DNA of 64,000 nucleotides from Labedaea rhizosphaerae (GCF_004362825.1 NZ_SNXZ01000011.1:1-64000), one strand, 5' to 3'. Numbered from the stretch's first letter, positions 53,213-62,156 are shown. Translations and numbers: made by a program. The notes: generated by a model not told the origin, from the sequence alone.

Positions 53213-54541
53213 TCAGGGGCGCGGCCACAACGGCCAGAACCGGCCCAGCGGATCGTCCACAACGGACGGTTCGGTGTCCCAGACCATCGTCCGCCTGCGG
53301 TCGAGGTCGAACCGGGGCCAGCCCGGATCACCGGTGGTGGCGAAGCCGACCCACGCGGCGCGGACCCGCTCCGACAACGCCTCGAACTCCGCCGGCGGGG
53401 TCGCGCCGAGGAAGCGGGCCGCATACCGGGTGTCCGGGTTGCCGAACACGAACGGCAGGTCGACGCCGTGCCCCGCGCCCGTGCCAGGGCTGCGCCACGC
53501 GAAGTCGTACAGCCAGGTGCGGCCACCGGCGCCGGCGTGCGCCTCGGCGACCCACGTCGTCGGCATGCGCACCAGGGCGTCGGACAGCAGGTCGACCGCG
53601 GAACCCGCGTAGACGTCCGCCGCTTCCGGGCCGAGCCCGACCGCCGCCGCCAGGGTCGGCAAGTCGGCGGCGGGTAGGGGACCGTGGCCGCGGAACTCCT
53701 CGTGGGTGTAGCCGCACACGAGCTCGACCTTGCCGACGGCCTGCCACGGTGGACCGGTCACCACGTCGCCGTCGAGCACCGGACCGAAGGCCGTCTGGCC
53801 CGGCCGGGAACGCAACGGCGCGTCCTGCACGGCGAGGATCGCCTCCGGCGCCAGTTCGGTGACCGGAGCCCCGGCCGCCGCGGCGATCATCTCGGTGCAG
53901 GAAGCGGCCTCCGCCAAGGAAAGGATTCCGGCGGGCACGCTCTGCGCGATCGCCCGCTGGAACAGGCCGCTCCCGCTCAGCAGCACGGTCGACGCGGCGC
54001 CGGCCGACTGGCCGAACACCGTCACCGCACCGGGATCGCCACCGAAGGCGTCGATGTTCTCCCGCACCCACCGCAGCGCCGCGAGCTGGTCGCGCAGGCC
54101 GCGGTTCTCGGGCTTGCCGGGCACATGACCGAACCCCTCGAAGCCGAGCCGGTAGTTCACCGTCACCACGACCACACCAGCCGACGCGAGCCGGGCCGCG
54201 TCGTACTGGGGCATGCGGGTGGCGCCGTGTTTCCACAGCCCGCCGTGCAGCCACACCATGACCGGTAGTCGCGTGGCGCCCGGCGACGGCGTCCACACGT
54301 TGAGGTTGAGGCAGTCCAGGCCGTCCGCGGGCTGCCACACCGGGGGCACGCCGGGAGCGGGTGGGAGCTGCGGTGCGGCCGGCCCGAACCGGCTGCCGTC
54401 GCGGATTCCCGCCCACGGCGCACGCGGTGCGGGTGCGCCGAAGCGCGGTGCCGTCGCGTACGGGATGCCCAGCGCGGACAGCACGCCGTCGCGCCACTGA
54501 CCGCGCACCGCACCGGACTTCGTGGTCACGACGTCGGTCAC
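53213..54541 (-). CDS. Type-B carboxylesterase (para-nitrobenzyl esterase-like)
   Basis: The 442-residue alpha/beta hydrolase carries the oxyanion motif LHGGLW, the nucleophile in FGQSAGAAST and a catalytic histidine probably in GAGHGVDLPFVFGN. A DCLNLNVW segment is the second carboxylesterase-B signature. No signal peptide is evident. GTG 54541 is the start. It lies downstream of the TetR gene and is probably co-transcribed, with a 10-base gap. Confidence 0.87.
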   Translation of the reverse strand: MTDVVTTKSGAVRGQWRDGVLSALGIPYATAPRFGAPAPRAPWAGIRDGSRFGPAAPQLPPAPGVPPVWQPADGLDCLNLNVWTPSPGATRLPVMVWLHGGLWKHGATRMPQYDAARLASAGVVVVTVNYRLGFEGFGHVPGKPENRGLRDQLAALRWVRENIDAFGGDPGAVTVFGQSAGAASTVLLSGSGLFQRAIAQSVPAGILSLAEAASCTEMIAAAAGAPVTELAPEAILAVQDAPLRSRPGQTAFGPVLDGDVVTGPPWQAVGKVELVCGYTHEEFRGHGPLPAADLPTLAAAVGLGPEAADVYAGSAVDLLSDALVRMPTTWVAEAHAGAGGRTWLYDFAWRSPGTGAGHGVDLPFVFGNPDTRYAARFLGATPPAEFEALSERVRAAWVGFATTGDPGWPRFDLDRRRTMVWDTEPSVVDDPLGRFWPLWPRP

Positions 54542-54551
54542 GGTGCAAACC

Positions 54552-55079
54552 CTAACGGCGCAGGCCGTTCAGCAAGAGCGCGAGCATCCGCTCGGCGCGG
54601 TCCGGGTTGTCCTGGCTCGCCCACGCGATGGCGCCGATCATCCGCACCACGTCCTCCGCGTCGGTGCCGGGGACGATGACCTCCCCGGCCCGGCGGACCA
54701 GTTCCGTGCCCACTTCGAACAGCCGCGCGTGCCACGTCGACACGAGTTCGGAGTCCAGCGCCGAGTTCATCACCGCCGCCGCCAGACCGCGGTAGGTCAG
54801 GCCGTGCACGAGCGTGGCGCGCAGCCACGTGGTCAGCGCCTCGAACGCGTCGTCGGCGGCCAGCAACCGCTTGCCGAGGTCGACCAGCCCGCCGATCTGG
54901 TCGGCCAGCACCGCCTCGATCAGGTCCAGCCGGGTGGGGAAGTGCCGGTACAGCGTGCCGCTGGCCACCCCGGCGCGGCGGGCGATCTCGTCCAGCGAAG
55001 CGTCCACACCGGACTCGGCGAAGGCCAGCTTCGCCTGCTCCACCAACCGTTCGTAGTTGCGTCGCGCGTCCGCACGCAC
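54552..55079 (-). CDS. TetR-family regulator
   Basis: The 175-residue protein has the TetR helix-turn-helix in SLDEIARRAGVASGTLYRHF and a helical ligand-binding C-terminus. GTG 55079 is the start. The gene diverges from the SnoaL-like gene, with an inverted-repeat operator between them. It probably represses both the divergent gene and its own operon, which includes the esterase. Confidence 0.87.
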   Translation of the reverse strand: MRADARRNYERLVEQAKLAFAESGVDASLDEIARRAGVASGTLYRHFPTRLDLIEAVLADQIGGLVDLGKRLLAADDAFEALTTWLRATLVHGLTYRGLAAAVMNSALDSELVSTWHARLFEVGTELVRRAGEVIVPGTDAEDVVRMIGAIAWASQDNPDRAERMLALLLNGLRR

Positions 55080-55100
55080 GGCCGACCACCGCCCTTGCTA

Positions 55101-55147
55101 ACCGGAGACACAGTCCGGTACCGTGCCACCTAACCGGACTGTGTCTC
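55101..55147. promoter_or_regulatory. Candidate TetR operator
   Basis: A 15-bp perfect inverted repeat (GAGACACAGTCCGGT at 55105-55119, complement at 55133-55147) lies between the divergent TetR and SnoaL-like genes. A shorter palindrome, ACCGGA-N7-TCCGGT, is nested at 55101-55119. Either can hold a TetR dimer. Confidence 0.65.
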
Positions 55148-55164
55148 ATCTTAGTGGGGGCGGC

Positions 55165-55980
55165 ATGGCACTGTCGGAGCAGGACCGCATCGACATCACC
55201 GACTTGATCAACCAGCACGGCCACCGCACCGACGCGGGCGAGCTGGACGAACTGTGCGAGCTGTTCACCCCGGACGTCACCTACGACGTGAGCGACTTCG
55301 GCTTCGGCGCACTGCACGGCGCGCAGGCCATCCGCGCGGCTGCGCTCACCCTGGGCGAGGCCAACCCGGTCGGCCATCACGTCACCAACATCGTGATCAC
55401 CGGTCTCGACGACGGATCGGCACGGGTGCGGTCCAAGGGGATCGGTGTGCTCGCCGACGGCACCTCGGGCAGCGTGACCTATGACGACGTCGTCACGCGC
55501 CGGCCCGACGGCTGGAAGATCAGCCACCGCAAGGTGCTCGCCCGGCGCACGCCGCTGGGCGGCCGGGACGACGGCCGGGACGACGGCCCGCGCGCGGTGC
55601 TGGACCGCTGGCGCGCCGCGGTCGTCAGCCAGTCCATCGAAGAGCTCGCCGACCTGTACGCGCCCGACGCGGTCCACGAGTTCCCGTTCACGCGCCCCGG
55701 TCTGCCCGCGCGGCTCGAGGGCCGCGACGAGATCATGGCCTGGGTGGCGCAGGGGTGGCAGGGGGGCGCGTTCAAGTACGACCGCTACCGCACCCTGGCG
55801 ATCCACGACACCGCCGACCCGCACACGATCGTCGTCGAGCAGGACGCCCTCGGCACGAGCGCGGCCACCGGCGAGTTCGCGTTGCCCAACATCGTCGTGC
55901 TGACCGTCCGGGACGGCCGGATCGTCCGCCTGCGCGACTACGTCAACATCTTGGCGGCCATGGCGGTGATCGGTAGCTGA
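55165..55980 (+). CDS. Tandem SnoaL/NTF2-like domain protein
   Basis: The 271-residue protein has two NTF2-fold halves (about 1-130 and 145-271). The first has IDITDLINQHGHRTDAGELDEL-type helices and FTPDVTYDVS; the second has VVSQSIEELADLYAPDAV. Members are small-molecule cyclases, isomerases or ligand binders. The divergent TetR regulator suggests inducible control. A hairpin follows the stop. Confidence 0.8.
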   Translation: MALSEQDRIDITDLINQHGHRTDAGELDELCELFTPDVTYDVSDFGFGALHGAQAIRAAALTLGEANPVGHHVTNIVITGLDDGSARVRSKGIGVLADGTSGSVTYDDVVTRRPDGWKISHRKVLARRTPLGGRDDGRDDGPRAVLDRWRAAVVSQSIEELADLYAPDAVHEFPFTRPGLPARLEGRDEIMAWVAQGWQGGAFKYDRYRTLAIHDTADPHTIVVEQDALGTSAATGEFALPNIVVLTVRDGRIVRLRDYVNILAAMAVIGS

Positions 55981-56001
55981 TCATGGCACCTGCCACGATC
56001 A
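55978..56001. terminator. Short hairpin after SnoaL-like gene
   Basis: TGATCATGGCA (55978-55988) and TGCCACGATCA (55991-56001) pair with one G-U mismatch around a two-base centre that includes the stop codon. It may be a weak terminator. Confidence 0.4.
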
Positions 56002-56507
56002 AGTGACCCCACGATCGGGTGGCCGTCTAAGGCGCCTTGCCATTGCCGAGTGCTCACGGAGAGTGCCGGAATGGCCACGGTAGTGAAGGTTTTCCCATTC
56101 GGCCGGTCGTCGTGGGCCGACCGGCGGTACGCCTCGTCGGTGCTGGTGGCGGCGGGGACGGGGTCGGACGGAAATCATCGAGCAAACCCCGTCGAATGTC
56201 CGAGGTGCCATTCCATGGCTCGCAAAGAAGCGGCCGGCGAACAATTCCTCGGACTTCGTTCGCGTCATTCTTTGGCAGAAGTTCCGCGTGTCCGGTAATT
56301 GCGGTGGCAATGGACTTTGCCGTGTTGACAGCGATGGTCGGCGGTGCCAAGCTTCCACCCCTGTGTCTGGATACGCCCTGACGCGCCGCGGATGATAACG
56401 GGTGAGGTGTTGTCCCGGTCGTATCACAGCGCGGTATAGGATCTGCCGCGCTCGTTCGACTGCCAGTGCATTGTTGCGCCACCGACTCCACGCGAGGAAC
56501 TTCACCC
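55981..56507 (+). promoter_or_regulatory. 527-base intergenic region with possible conservon promoter
   Basis: No gene is supported here; the only open frames are short and lack coding bias. Base composition is less GC-rich than its surroundings, particularly 56180-56460. A possible promoter is TTGTCC (56410-56415) and TATAGGAT (56435-56442), separated by 19 bases and about 65 bases before the first conservon gene. Confidence 0.4.
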
Positions 56508-57986
56508 ATGCCGGAGCAAAACCCATTACCGCACCCCGACCGGCGCAAGCCGGTCGCGCGGCCGCTGCTGGCCGCACTGGTGACCGCGGTGCTGGTCGGT
56601 GGCCTGTGGTTCTGGGTCACGACCACCACCCCGCACGACGCGCGGCTGCCCGTCGCCATCGCGGGCGGCGTGACCGGGCTGCTGTTGTGCTTCGCGGTGT
56701 TCCTCGCCGTGTATCGCGCCGACGCCGTCCACACCAGCGAGGTTTCCGTGCGCCGGGCGTGGGAGGACACCCAGCAGATCCGCGGTGCCGCCGAGCACAT
56801 GCGGGGCGAACTCGCCCGGCTGCTCGACCAGGTCGTCCCGGCCCTCGTGCAGAAGTTGCGCGAGGCGTCGAGCGCCGAAAGCGCGCTCGCCGAGATCGGC
56901 CAGCCACCCGACGAGCTGCACCAGCGCATCCTGCGCACCCTCGCCACCGAGATCGCGGTCGGCGAACGCAGGCGGGCCGCGGCCATGGCGGCCTGCGCGA
57001 ACGCCGCGGGCCGGGTGCAGGCGCTGTCCACCAGCATGCTCGCCGACCTGCGGGAGATGGAGAACCGCAGCTCCGAGGACATGCTGGGCGACCTGATGAA
57101 GGTCGACCACAGCACCGCGCAGGCGGGCCGGCTGGCCGACTCCATCGCCGTGCTCACCGGCGCCCGCTCCGGTCGCCGCTGGACCAAGCCGATCAAGATG
57201 GAGTCGATCCTGCGTGGCGCGATGGGCCGCATCGGTGCCTACCAGCGCGTCCGCGTGCACTCCACGAGCACCACGGCGATCGCGGGTTACGCGGCCGAGG
57301 ACGTCATGCACGCGCTCGCGGAGCTGATGGACAACGCCACCAAGTTCTCCGCGCCGTCGGAGGAGGTGCACGTCTACGTCGAGGACCTGCACAACGGCAC
57401 GGTGATCACCATCGAGGACGGCGGCCTCGGGATGAAGCCACAGGCCCTCGCCCGCGCCGAACTCGCCGTCTCCCCGACGGAACCGCTCGACCTCACGATG
57501 CTGTCCGGCACCCGGCTGGGCCTGGCCGTCGTCGGTGTCCTGTCGCGCAAGCACCACCTGCACGTGTTCTTCCGGCCGTCCTCGCGCGGCGGCATCGGCG
57601 TGGTCATGCGGATCCCGAACCAGCTCATCACCCAGCCGCGCCTGGAACCGCTGCCCGAGGCGATCCCGCAGCGCCGGCCGGTGGCGGTCGGCGCACCCGC
57701 CGCCGTCGCCGCCCTGGAAGCGCCGACGCTCACCGCGACCGACAGCAGGACCGACGGCAGGACCGACACCGCGCCGGGCGAACCGCTGGAGCTCCCGCAG
57801 CGCACCCGGGGCCAGACCTTGCAGTCCGCGCAGCCGGCGCGCCACGTCGCCGAACCGTCCCTCACCGAGCGCCCCCGTGGCGACGCGGGCAGCCGGTTCG
57901 GCGCGTTCCAGCAGAGCCGCACGCGCCGGTCCATCGAGGCGGTCGAACCGGCCGAGCCCAGCTGGCCCGAGCACAACGACGCCTGA
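56508..57986 (+). CDS. Conservon sensor kinase-like protein (CvnA type)
   Basis: The 492-residue protein has two N-terminal membrane helices (about 17-62), a coiled-coil-like region and an HATPase-type domain (LAELMDNATKFSAPSEEV for the N box, IEDGGLGM for the G box), followed by a disordered Pro/Arg-rich tail of about 110 residues. A clear H-box histidine for autophosphorylation is not seen. Conservons link this kinase-like protein with roadblock, DUF742 and GTPase partners in a G-protein-like complex at the membrane. ATG 56508 has GAGGAAC upstream. Confidence 0.88.
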   Translation: MPEQNPLPHPDRRKPVARPLLAALVTAVLVGGLWFWVTTTTPHDARLPVAIAGGVTGLLLCFAVFLAVYRADAVHTSEVSVRRAWEDTQQIRGAAEHMRGELARLLDQVVPALVQKLREASSAESALAEIGQPPDELHQRILRTLATEIAVGERRRAAAMAACANAAGRVQALSTSMLADLREMENRSSEDMLGDLMKVDHSTAQAGRLADSIAVLTGARSGRRWTKPIKMESILRGAMGRIGAYQRVRVHSTSTTAIAGYAAEDVMHALAELMDNATKFSAPSEEVHVYVEDLHNGTVITIEDGGLGMKPQALARAELAVSPTEPLDLTMLSGTRLGLAVVGVLSRKHHLHVFFRPSSRGGIGVVMRIPNQLITQPRLEPLPEAIPQRRPVAVGAPAAVAALEAPTLTATDSRTDGRTDTAPGEPLELPQRTRGQTLQSAQPARHVAEPSLTERPRGDAGSRFGAFQQSRTRRSIEAVEPAEPSWPEHNDA

Positions 57987-58052
57987 TTCCCTTCTCTTGC
58001 AACGAAAACCGGATTGGAGCGAGGGAGCGGCGCCACTGCTCCCGGACAGTCG

Positions 58053-58466
58053 ATGAACGCGACCAACGCGAACCCCGAATGGCTGCTGGAGAACCTGGTG
58101 AGCATCACGCCGGGGGCGCGGCACGCGCTGGTGTTGTCCAAGGATGGGCTGAAGCTCTACCACACCGCGAGCCTCAGCGAGGACAAGGCCGACCACCTCG
58201 CCGCCATCGGCGCGGGCGTGCAGGCGCTCTCGCACGGTGCGTCGATGGAGTTCGGTGACGGCACCGGCGGCATCCGCAACAGCATGACCGAGTTCCACGG
58301 CGGCATCCTGTTCATCGTCGAGGCGGGCGCGGGCGCACACCTGGCCGTCATCGCCGCCGAGGACGCCGACGTGGGCCTCGTCGGGCACAACATGGACGAA
58401 CTGGTCGAGCAGATCGGACCGTTCCTGAGCACCGGGCCCCGGTTCGCCGGGAGCCGGCAGCCATGA
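58053..58466 (+). CDS. Conservon roadblock/LC7 protein (CvnB type)
   Basis: The 137-residue roadblock/LC7-domain protein (for example GARHALVLSKDGLKLY and GILFIVEAGAGAHLAVIA) is the expected GTPase-activating partner in conservons. Start ATG 58053 is 67 bases after CvnA; a TTG at 58014 would extend it. Its stop overlaps CvnC (ATGA), so these genes are coupled. Confidence 0.9.
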   Translation: MNATNANPEWLLENLVSITPGARHALVLSKDGLKLYHTASLSEDKADHLAAIGAGVQALSHGASMEFGDGTGGIRNSMTEFHGGILFIVEAGAGAHLAVIAAEDADVGLVGHNMDELVEQIGPFLSTGPRFAGSRQP

Positions 58467-58822
58467 GCAGACGGCTGCTCGACGACGAGGACCCGGATCG
58501 CCTCTACACCGTCACCGGCGGGCGCAGCCGCACCGACGCCATCGCACTCGACCTGGTCACGCTGATCGTCAGCGAGTCCGAGCCCGCCCCGGGCATGCAG
58601 TCCGAGCACGTCCGGATCCTGCGGATGTGCCGCCGCCCGGTCGCCGTGGTCGAGATCTCCGCCGAGCTCGCCATGCCGGTCAGCGTGGTGAAGATCCTGC
58701 TCGCCGACCTGCTCGACACCGGGCGTGTGTCGGCCCGCCACCCCGTCTCCGGCGCCGCGGGCAGCTCGCTGCCCAGCGGCGACTTCCTGAGGAAGGTGCT
58801 CGTTGGACTCCACAACCTCTGA
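58463..58822 (+). CDS. Conservon DUF742 protein (CvnC type)
   Basis: The 119-residue DUF742 protein begins with DPDRLYTVTGGRSR and has the winged-helix-like segment VAVVEISAELAMPVSVVKILLADL. It is the usual third conservon component and bridges kinase and GTPase. It overlaps CvnB and CvnD. Confidence 0.9.
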   Translation: MSRRLLDDEDPDRLYTVTGGRSRTDAIALDLVTLIVSESEPAPGMQSEHVRILRMCRRPVAVVEISAELAMPVSVVKILLADLLDTGRVSARHPVSGAAGSSLPSGDFLRKVLVGLHNL

Positions 58823-59411
58823 ACTGCCCACCCGGACCCCACTGCGGGCGACGGCGAGCAACGGCCTGAAGATCGTGGTCGTCGGCGGGTTCGGGGTCGG
58901 CAAGACCACGATGGTGCGCGCCGTCAGCGAGATCCGGCCACTGTCCACAGAGGAGGTCATGACCCAGGCGGGCGCGACCGTCGACGTGAACAACGGCGCC
59001 TACGCGAAGACCACCACGACGGTGGCGTTCGACTTCGGCCGGATCAGCCTCGACGAGCAGATGGTGCTCTACCTCTTCGGCGCGCCGGGCCAGGAACGGT
59101 TCTGGTTCCTGTGGGACAGCCTCTTCGCGGGCACGCTCGGCGCGGTGGTGCTGGTGGACACCCGCCGGCTCGCCGACTCCTGGTACGCCATCGACCGCCT
59201 CGAACACCACGGCACACCGTTCATCGTGGCACGCAACAACTTCGAGCCACCCGTGCACGACCTCAGCGCCGTGCGCGGCGCGCTGGACCTCTCGCCGGAC
59301 GTGCCGCTGATCGACTGCGACGCCCGCAACCGCGACTCGGCGAAGCAGGTCCTGATCACCCTCGTCAACCACCTGTACGCCCTGTCCACCGCCCGGGAGA
59401 ACACGCCGTGA
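58803..59411 (+). CDS. Conservon GTPase (CvnD type)
   Basis: The 202-residue small GTPase carries the P-loop GGFGVGKTT, the switch motif LFGAPGQERF and DTRRLADS. The usual NKxD base motif is replaced by ARNNFE, a known divergence in this family. Start is TTG 58803, overlapping CvnC by 20 bases; no closer ATG or GTG fits. It overlaps the following P450 by four bases (GTGA). Confidence 0.9.
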   Translation: MDSTTSELPTRTPLRATASNGLKIVVVGGFGVGKTTMVRAVSEIRPLSTEEVMTQAGATVDVNNGAYAKTTTTVAFDFGRISLDEQMVLYLFGAPGQERFWFLWDSLFAGTLGAVVLVDTRRLADSWYAIDRLEHHGTPFIVARNNFEPPVHDLSAVRGALDLSPDVPLIDCDARNRDSAKQVLITLVNHLYALSTARENTP

Positions 59412-60667
59412 CCGACATCCAGCGACCCGACGAGCTCGTGTCGAACGACGGCCGGGTGCGGCTCTACGGCCAGCAGTTCCACACGGACCCGGCGTCGCTG
59501 TACCTCGCCATCCGCCAGCACTTCGGCCCGGTCGCCCCGGTGCTGCTCGACGGCGACCTGCCCGCGTGGCTGGTCACCGGCTACCGCGAGATGCACCAGG
59601 TCACCACCGACAACGTGTTGTTCGCCCGCGACACCCGGCGCTGGAACCAGTGGGCCAACGTGCCCAGCGACTGGCCGCTGCTGCCCTACGTGATGCACAA
59701 CCCGTCGGTGATGTTCACCGAACTCGGCGAGCACCAGCGCCGCGCGGGCGCCATCGGCGACGCACTGTCCGCTGTGGACCAGTTCGAGCTGCGGGCCCGC
59801 TGCGAGAAGATCGCCGACCGGCTCATCGACGGGTTCGCAGGCACCGGCGAGGCCGACCTGATCGCGCAGTTCGCCAACCAGATCCCGTTGCTGGCCGTGG
59901 CGAAGATGTACGGCCTGTCCGAGGCGGAGACCCCGCAGCTGGTGCGCGACGTGGCCATGTCGCTGGACGTCGGCCCGGAAGCGTTGCCCGCGTACATGCG
60001 CGTGCAGGAGGCCATGGGCCGCCTCGTCGCGGCGAAGCGGAGCGCGCCGGGCAACGACGTGCCGTCGACGCTGATCCAGCACAAGGCCGGGCTGTCCACC
60101 GAGGAGATCGTGCAGGACCTCCTCGTGGTCACCGCCGCCGCGCAGCAGCCCACCGCGAACTGGATCGGCAACACGATCCGGCTGATGCTGACCGACAGCC
60201 GGTTCGCCATGACCCTGACCGGCGGTCGGGGGAGCGTCGGGCAGGCGCTCAACGAGGTCCTGTGGCACGACACCCCCACCCAGAACTTCATCGGCCGCTT
60301 CGCCACCCGCGACACGCAGTTGGGCGGTCAGCGGATCCGGACCGGGGACATGCTCGTGCTGGGCTTGGCTGCCGCCAACGCGGATCCGCACGTGCGGCCG
60401 GATTTGGCGGCGGGGTCACTCGGCAACCACGCGCACATGTCGTTCGGCAATGGGGAGCACGGATGTCCTTATCCGGCGCCGGAAGTCGCGGAGATCATTG
60501 CGCGGACGACGGTTGAGGTGTTGTTGGATCGGTTGCCTGATCTGGCGTTGGCGGTGCCGGAGGAGGCGTTGGTGTGGCAGCGGTCCATGTGGATGCGGGG
60601 GCTTGAGAGTTTGCCCGTTACTTTTACGCCTACTTATGCTGTGGGGACTTCTAGTGTTGCTTGGTGA
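59408..60667 (+). CDS. Conservon-associated cytochrome P450 (CvnE type)
   Basis: The 419-residue P450 has a heme-thiolate loop FGNGEHGCPYPAPEVA (cysteine in GC) and an I-helix TAAAQQPTAN that lacks the usual AGxxT acid-alcohol pair, which is a common CvnE-type departure. Its redox substrate is unknown. It overlaps CvnD. In its last 60 codons (from about 60470) codon use shifts from GC- to T/G-ending, the only such shift in the operon. Confidence 0.88.
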   Translation: MTDIQRPDELVSNDGRVRLYGQQFHTDPASLYLAIRQHFGPVAPVLLDGDLPAWLVTGYREMHQVTTDNVLFARDTRRWNQWANVPSDWPLLPYVMHNPSVMFTELGEHQRRAGAIGDALSAVDQFELRARCEKIADRLIDGFAGTGEADLIAQFANQIPLLAVAKMYGLSEAETPQLVRDVAMSLDVGPEALPAYMRVQEAMGRLVAAKRSAPGNDVPSTLIQHKAGLSTEEIVQDLLVVTAAAQQPTANWIGNTIRLMLTDSRFAMTLTGGRGSVGQALNEVLWHDTPTQNFIGRFATRDTQLGGQRIRTGDMLVLGLAAANADPHVRPDLAAGSLGNHAHMSFGNGEHGCPYPAPEVAEIIARTTVEVLLDRLPDLALAVPEEALVWQRSMWMRGLESLPVTFTPTYAVGTSSVAW

Positions 60668-60701
60668 CGTTTATTCCTCAACCTCTGGCTTGATTGTTTA
60701 A

Positions 60702-60782
60702 CACGCTGCGGTCAGCGTCAAGGGCGCCTTCGGCGTCGCTTCGCGATCGGCTTCGCCGACCCTTGACTCTGACCGCAGCGTG
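60702..60782. terminator. Long inverted-repeat hairpin downstream of conservon
   Basis: CACGCTGCGGTCAG (60702-60715) pairs with 60769-60782 and GTCAAGGG (60717-60724) with 60760-60767, giving a long interrupted stem. The loop has smaller nested hairpins such as CGCCTTCGGCG. It may be a strong terminator or a dispersed repeat element; the right arm lies 17 bases before the direct repeat bounding the HNH element. Confidence 0.65.
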
Positions 60783-60798
60783 CTAAAGGGCGCCCGGA

Positions 60799-62154
60799 CG
60801 AGGTTGAGGGGGCGGTGTGGTGTTCGCTCTTTTGTTGGGTTGCGTTGCCGGGCTGCGGTTGCGTTGTTTGTGTCGTTGGTTTGTTTGGCTTGAGCCCGGT
60901 TGGCGTTGGGCCGTTTGGCGGTATGTTGTGGTATGATTGGGGTTATGGATCTGGGGGAGCTTCAGTTGCTTGTCGCTGAACGTCGGCGGCTTGATTTGGC
61001 GATCCTGGATTCGATTTCTCGGGTGGATTGGCGTGAGTCCGGGTATCTGTATTTGTGGCAGTTCTTGATGGATGCGTTGCGGGTGGGTCGACGCGAGGCG
61101 AAGCAGTTGGAGACGCAGGTTTCGCTGGTGTGTCCGAAGGTGGGGATCACGGGTCAGGTGATCCCGGCGCAGCTTCCCGCGGCGCGGGAAGCGATGGCCG
61201 AGGGCGCTATCTCCACCGACCATGTCACTCGGATCGCGAAGACGGTCGCGGCGGTGCCCCATCAGCACGCCGACCAGGTCGAAGCTGATCTCGCTGAGCT
61301 GGCGCGGGAGTTCAACCCGGCCCAGCTCGCCCGCTTGGGTAAGCGCATGGTTGATGCTCTGAACCCCGACGGTCACGAGCCCGCCGACCCGACTGTGGTG
61401 GAAGCGCAGAACATCCTGGACCTGCAGGAGCGCGAGGACGGCTCGTTGAAGGGCTGGTTCGAGCTGGGCGCCGAAACGGCGGCTGTGCTGCGGCCCCTGT
61501 TGTCGTCGTTGACTGCGCCGCAGCCGGGTGATGACCGCACCCTTAGCGAGCGCCAAGGTGACGCCCTGGCCGAGGTGATCCGCTTCGCCGCCGATTCCGG
61601 TAAGGCTCCGATGGAGGGTGGCGAGCGCCCGCACATCGCGGTCACCGTGTCCCTGGAGACTCTGCAGACGGCGATCGGCAAGGCCACTCTCGACGACGCC
61701 CGGTGGATGACTCCCGAGCAGGCCCGCCGTTTCGCTTGCGACGCGGAAATCATTCCGGTGGTGCTGGGCGGCAAGTCCCAGCCAATCGACATCGGCGAAT
61801 CGAAACGCCTAGCGGACAAGCGATTGCGTAGAGCCCTTGCTATCAGAGATAGGGGTTGCGCGGCCCCGGGATGTGAGCGAACACCGAACCAATGTCACGC
61901 CCATCATATTCAACATTGGGCGGATGGCGGTCCTACGAGGCTGGACAACATGGTGTTGGTGTGTCAGTTCCACCATCGCCTGATCCACCATGCCGGTTGG
62001 ACGGTACATATGGACAACGGCCTACCGGTATTCACCCGACCAGCGTGGACGAGGCCTGCCGCCTGAACGGCGGCAGGCCCCCAAAGCCACACCCATGCAT
62101 CCGCTGCTCGGCAACGCAAACCAACCAACGAACACCACACCGAGGTTGAGGGGG
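60799..62154. mobile_element. Candidate HNH (13E12-type) mobile element with direct and inverted repeats
   Basis: CGAGGTTGAGGGGG is present at both 60799-60812 and 62141-62154 as exact 14-base direct repeats. Just inside, an imperfect inverted repeat appears: GGTGTGGTGTTCG plus TTGCGTTGCCG at 60814-60850, and the complement at 62109-62141, with 13 and 11 identical bases flanking a variable middle. A third, inverted copy (CCTCAACCTC) is at 60676-60685. The interior has lower GC and holds only the DUF222/HNH gene. It reads as an inserted element between two P450 genes; it may instead be a degenerate duplicated repeat. Confidence 0.55.
60945..62066 (+). CDS. DUF222-HNH endonuclease (13E12 repeat family)
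   Basis: The 373-residue protein has an N-terminal DUF222 helical region (about 10-250) and a C-terminal HNH nuclease, with HAHHIQHWADGGPTRLDNMVLVCQFHH carrying the HHI, DN and HH metal-binding core. Such proteins are common, often multi-copy and mobile in actinobacteria; the cellular role is unsettled. ATG 60945 is preferred; ATG 60933 has no upstream ribosome-binding site. Codon use is less GC-biased than that of neighbouring genes. Confidence 0.87.
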   Translation: MDLGELQLLVAERRRLDLAILDSISRVDWRESGYLYLWQFLMDALRVGRREAKQLETQVSLVCPKVGITGQVIPAQLPAAREAMAEGAISTDHVTRIAKTVAAVPHQHADQVEADLAELAREFNPAQLARLGKRMVDALNPDGHEPADPTVVEAQNILDLQEREDGSLKGWFELGAETAAVLRPLLSSLTAPQPGDDRTLSERQGDALAEVIRFAADSGKAPMEGGERPHIAVTVSLETLQTAIGKATLDDARWMTPEQARRFACDAEIIPVVLGGKSQPIDIGESKRLADKRLRRALAIRDRGCAAPGCERTPNQCHAHHIQHWADGGPTRLDNMVLVCQFHHRLIHHAGWTVHMDNGLPVFTRPAWTRPAA

Positions 62155-62156
62155 AA

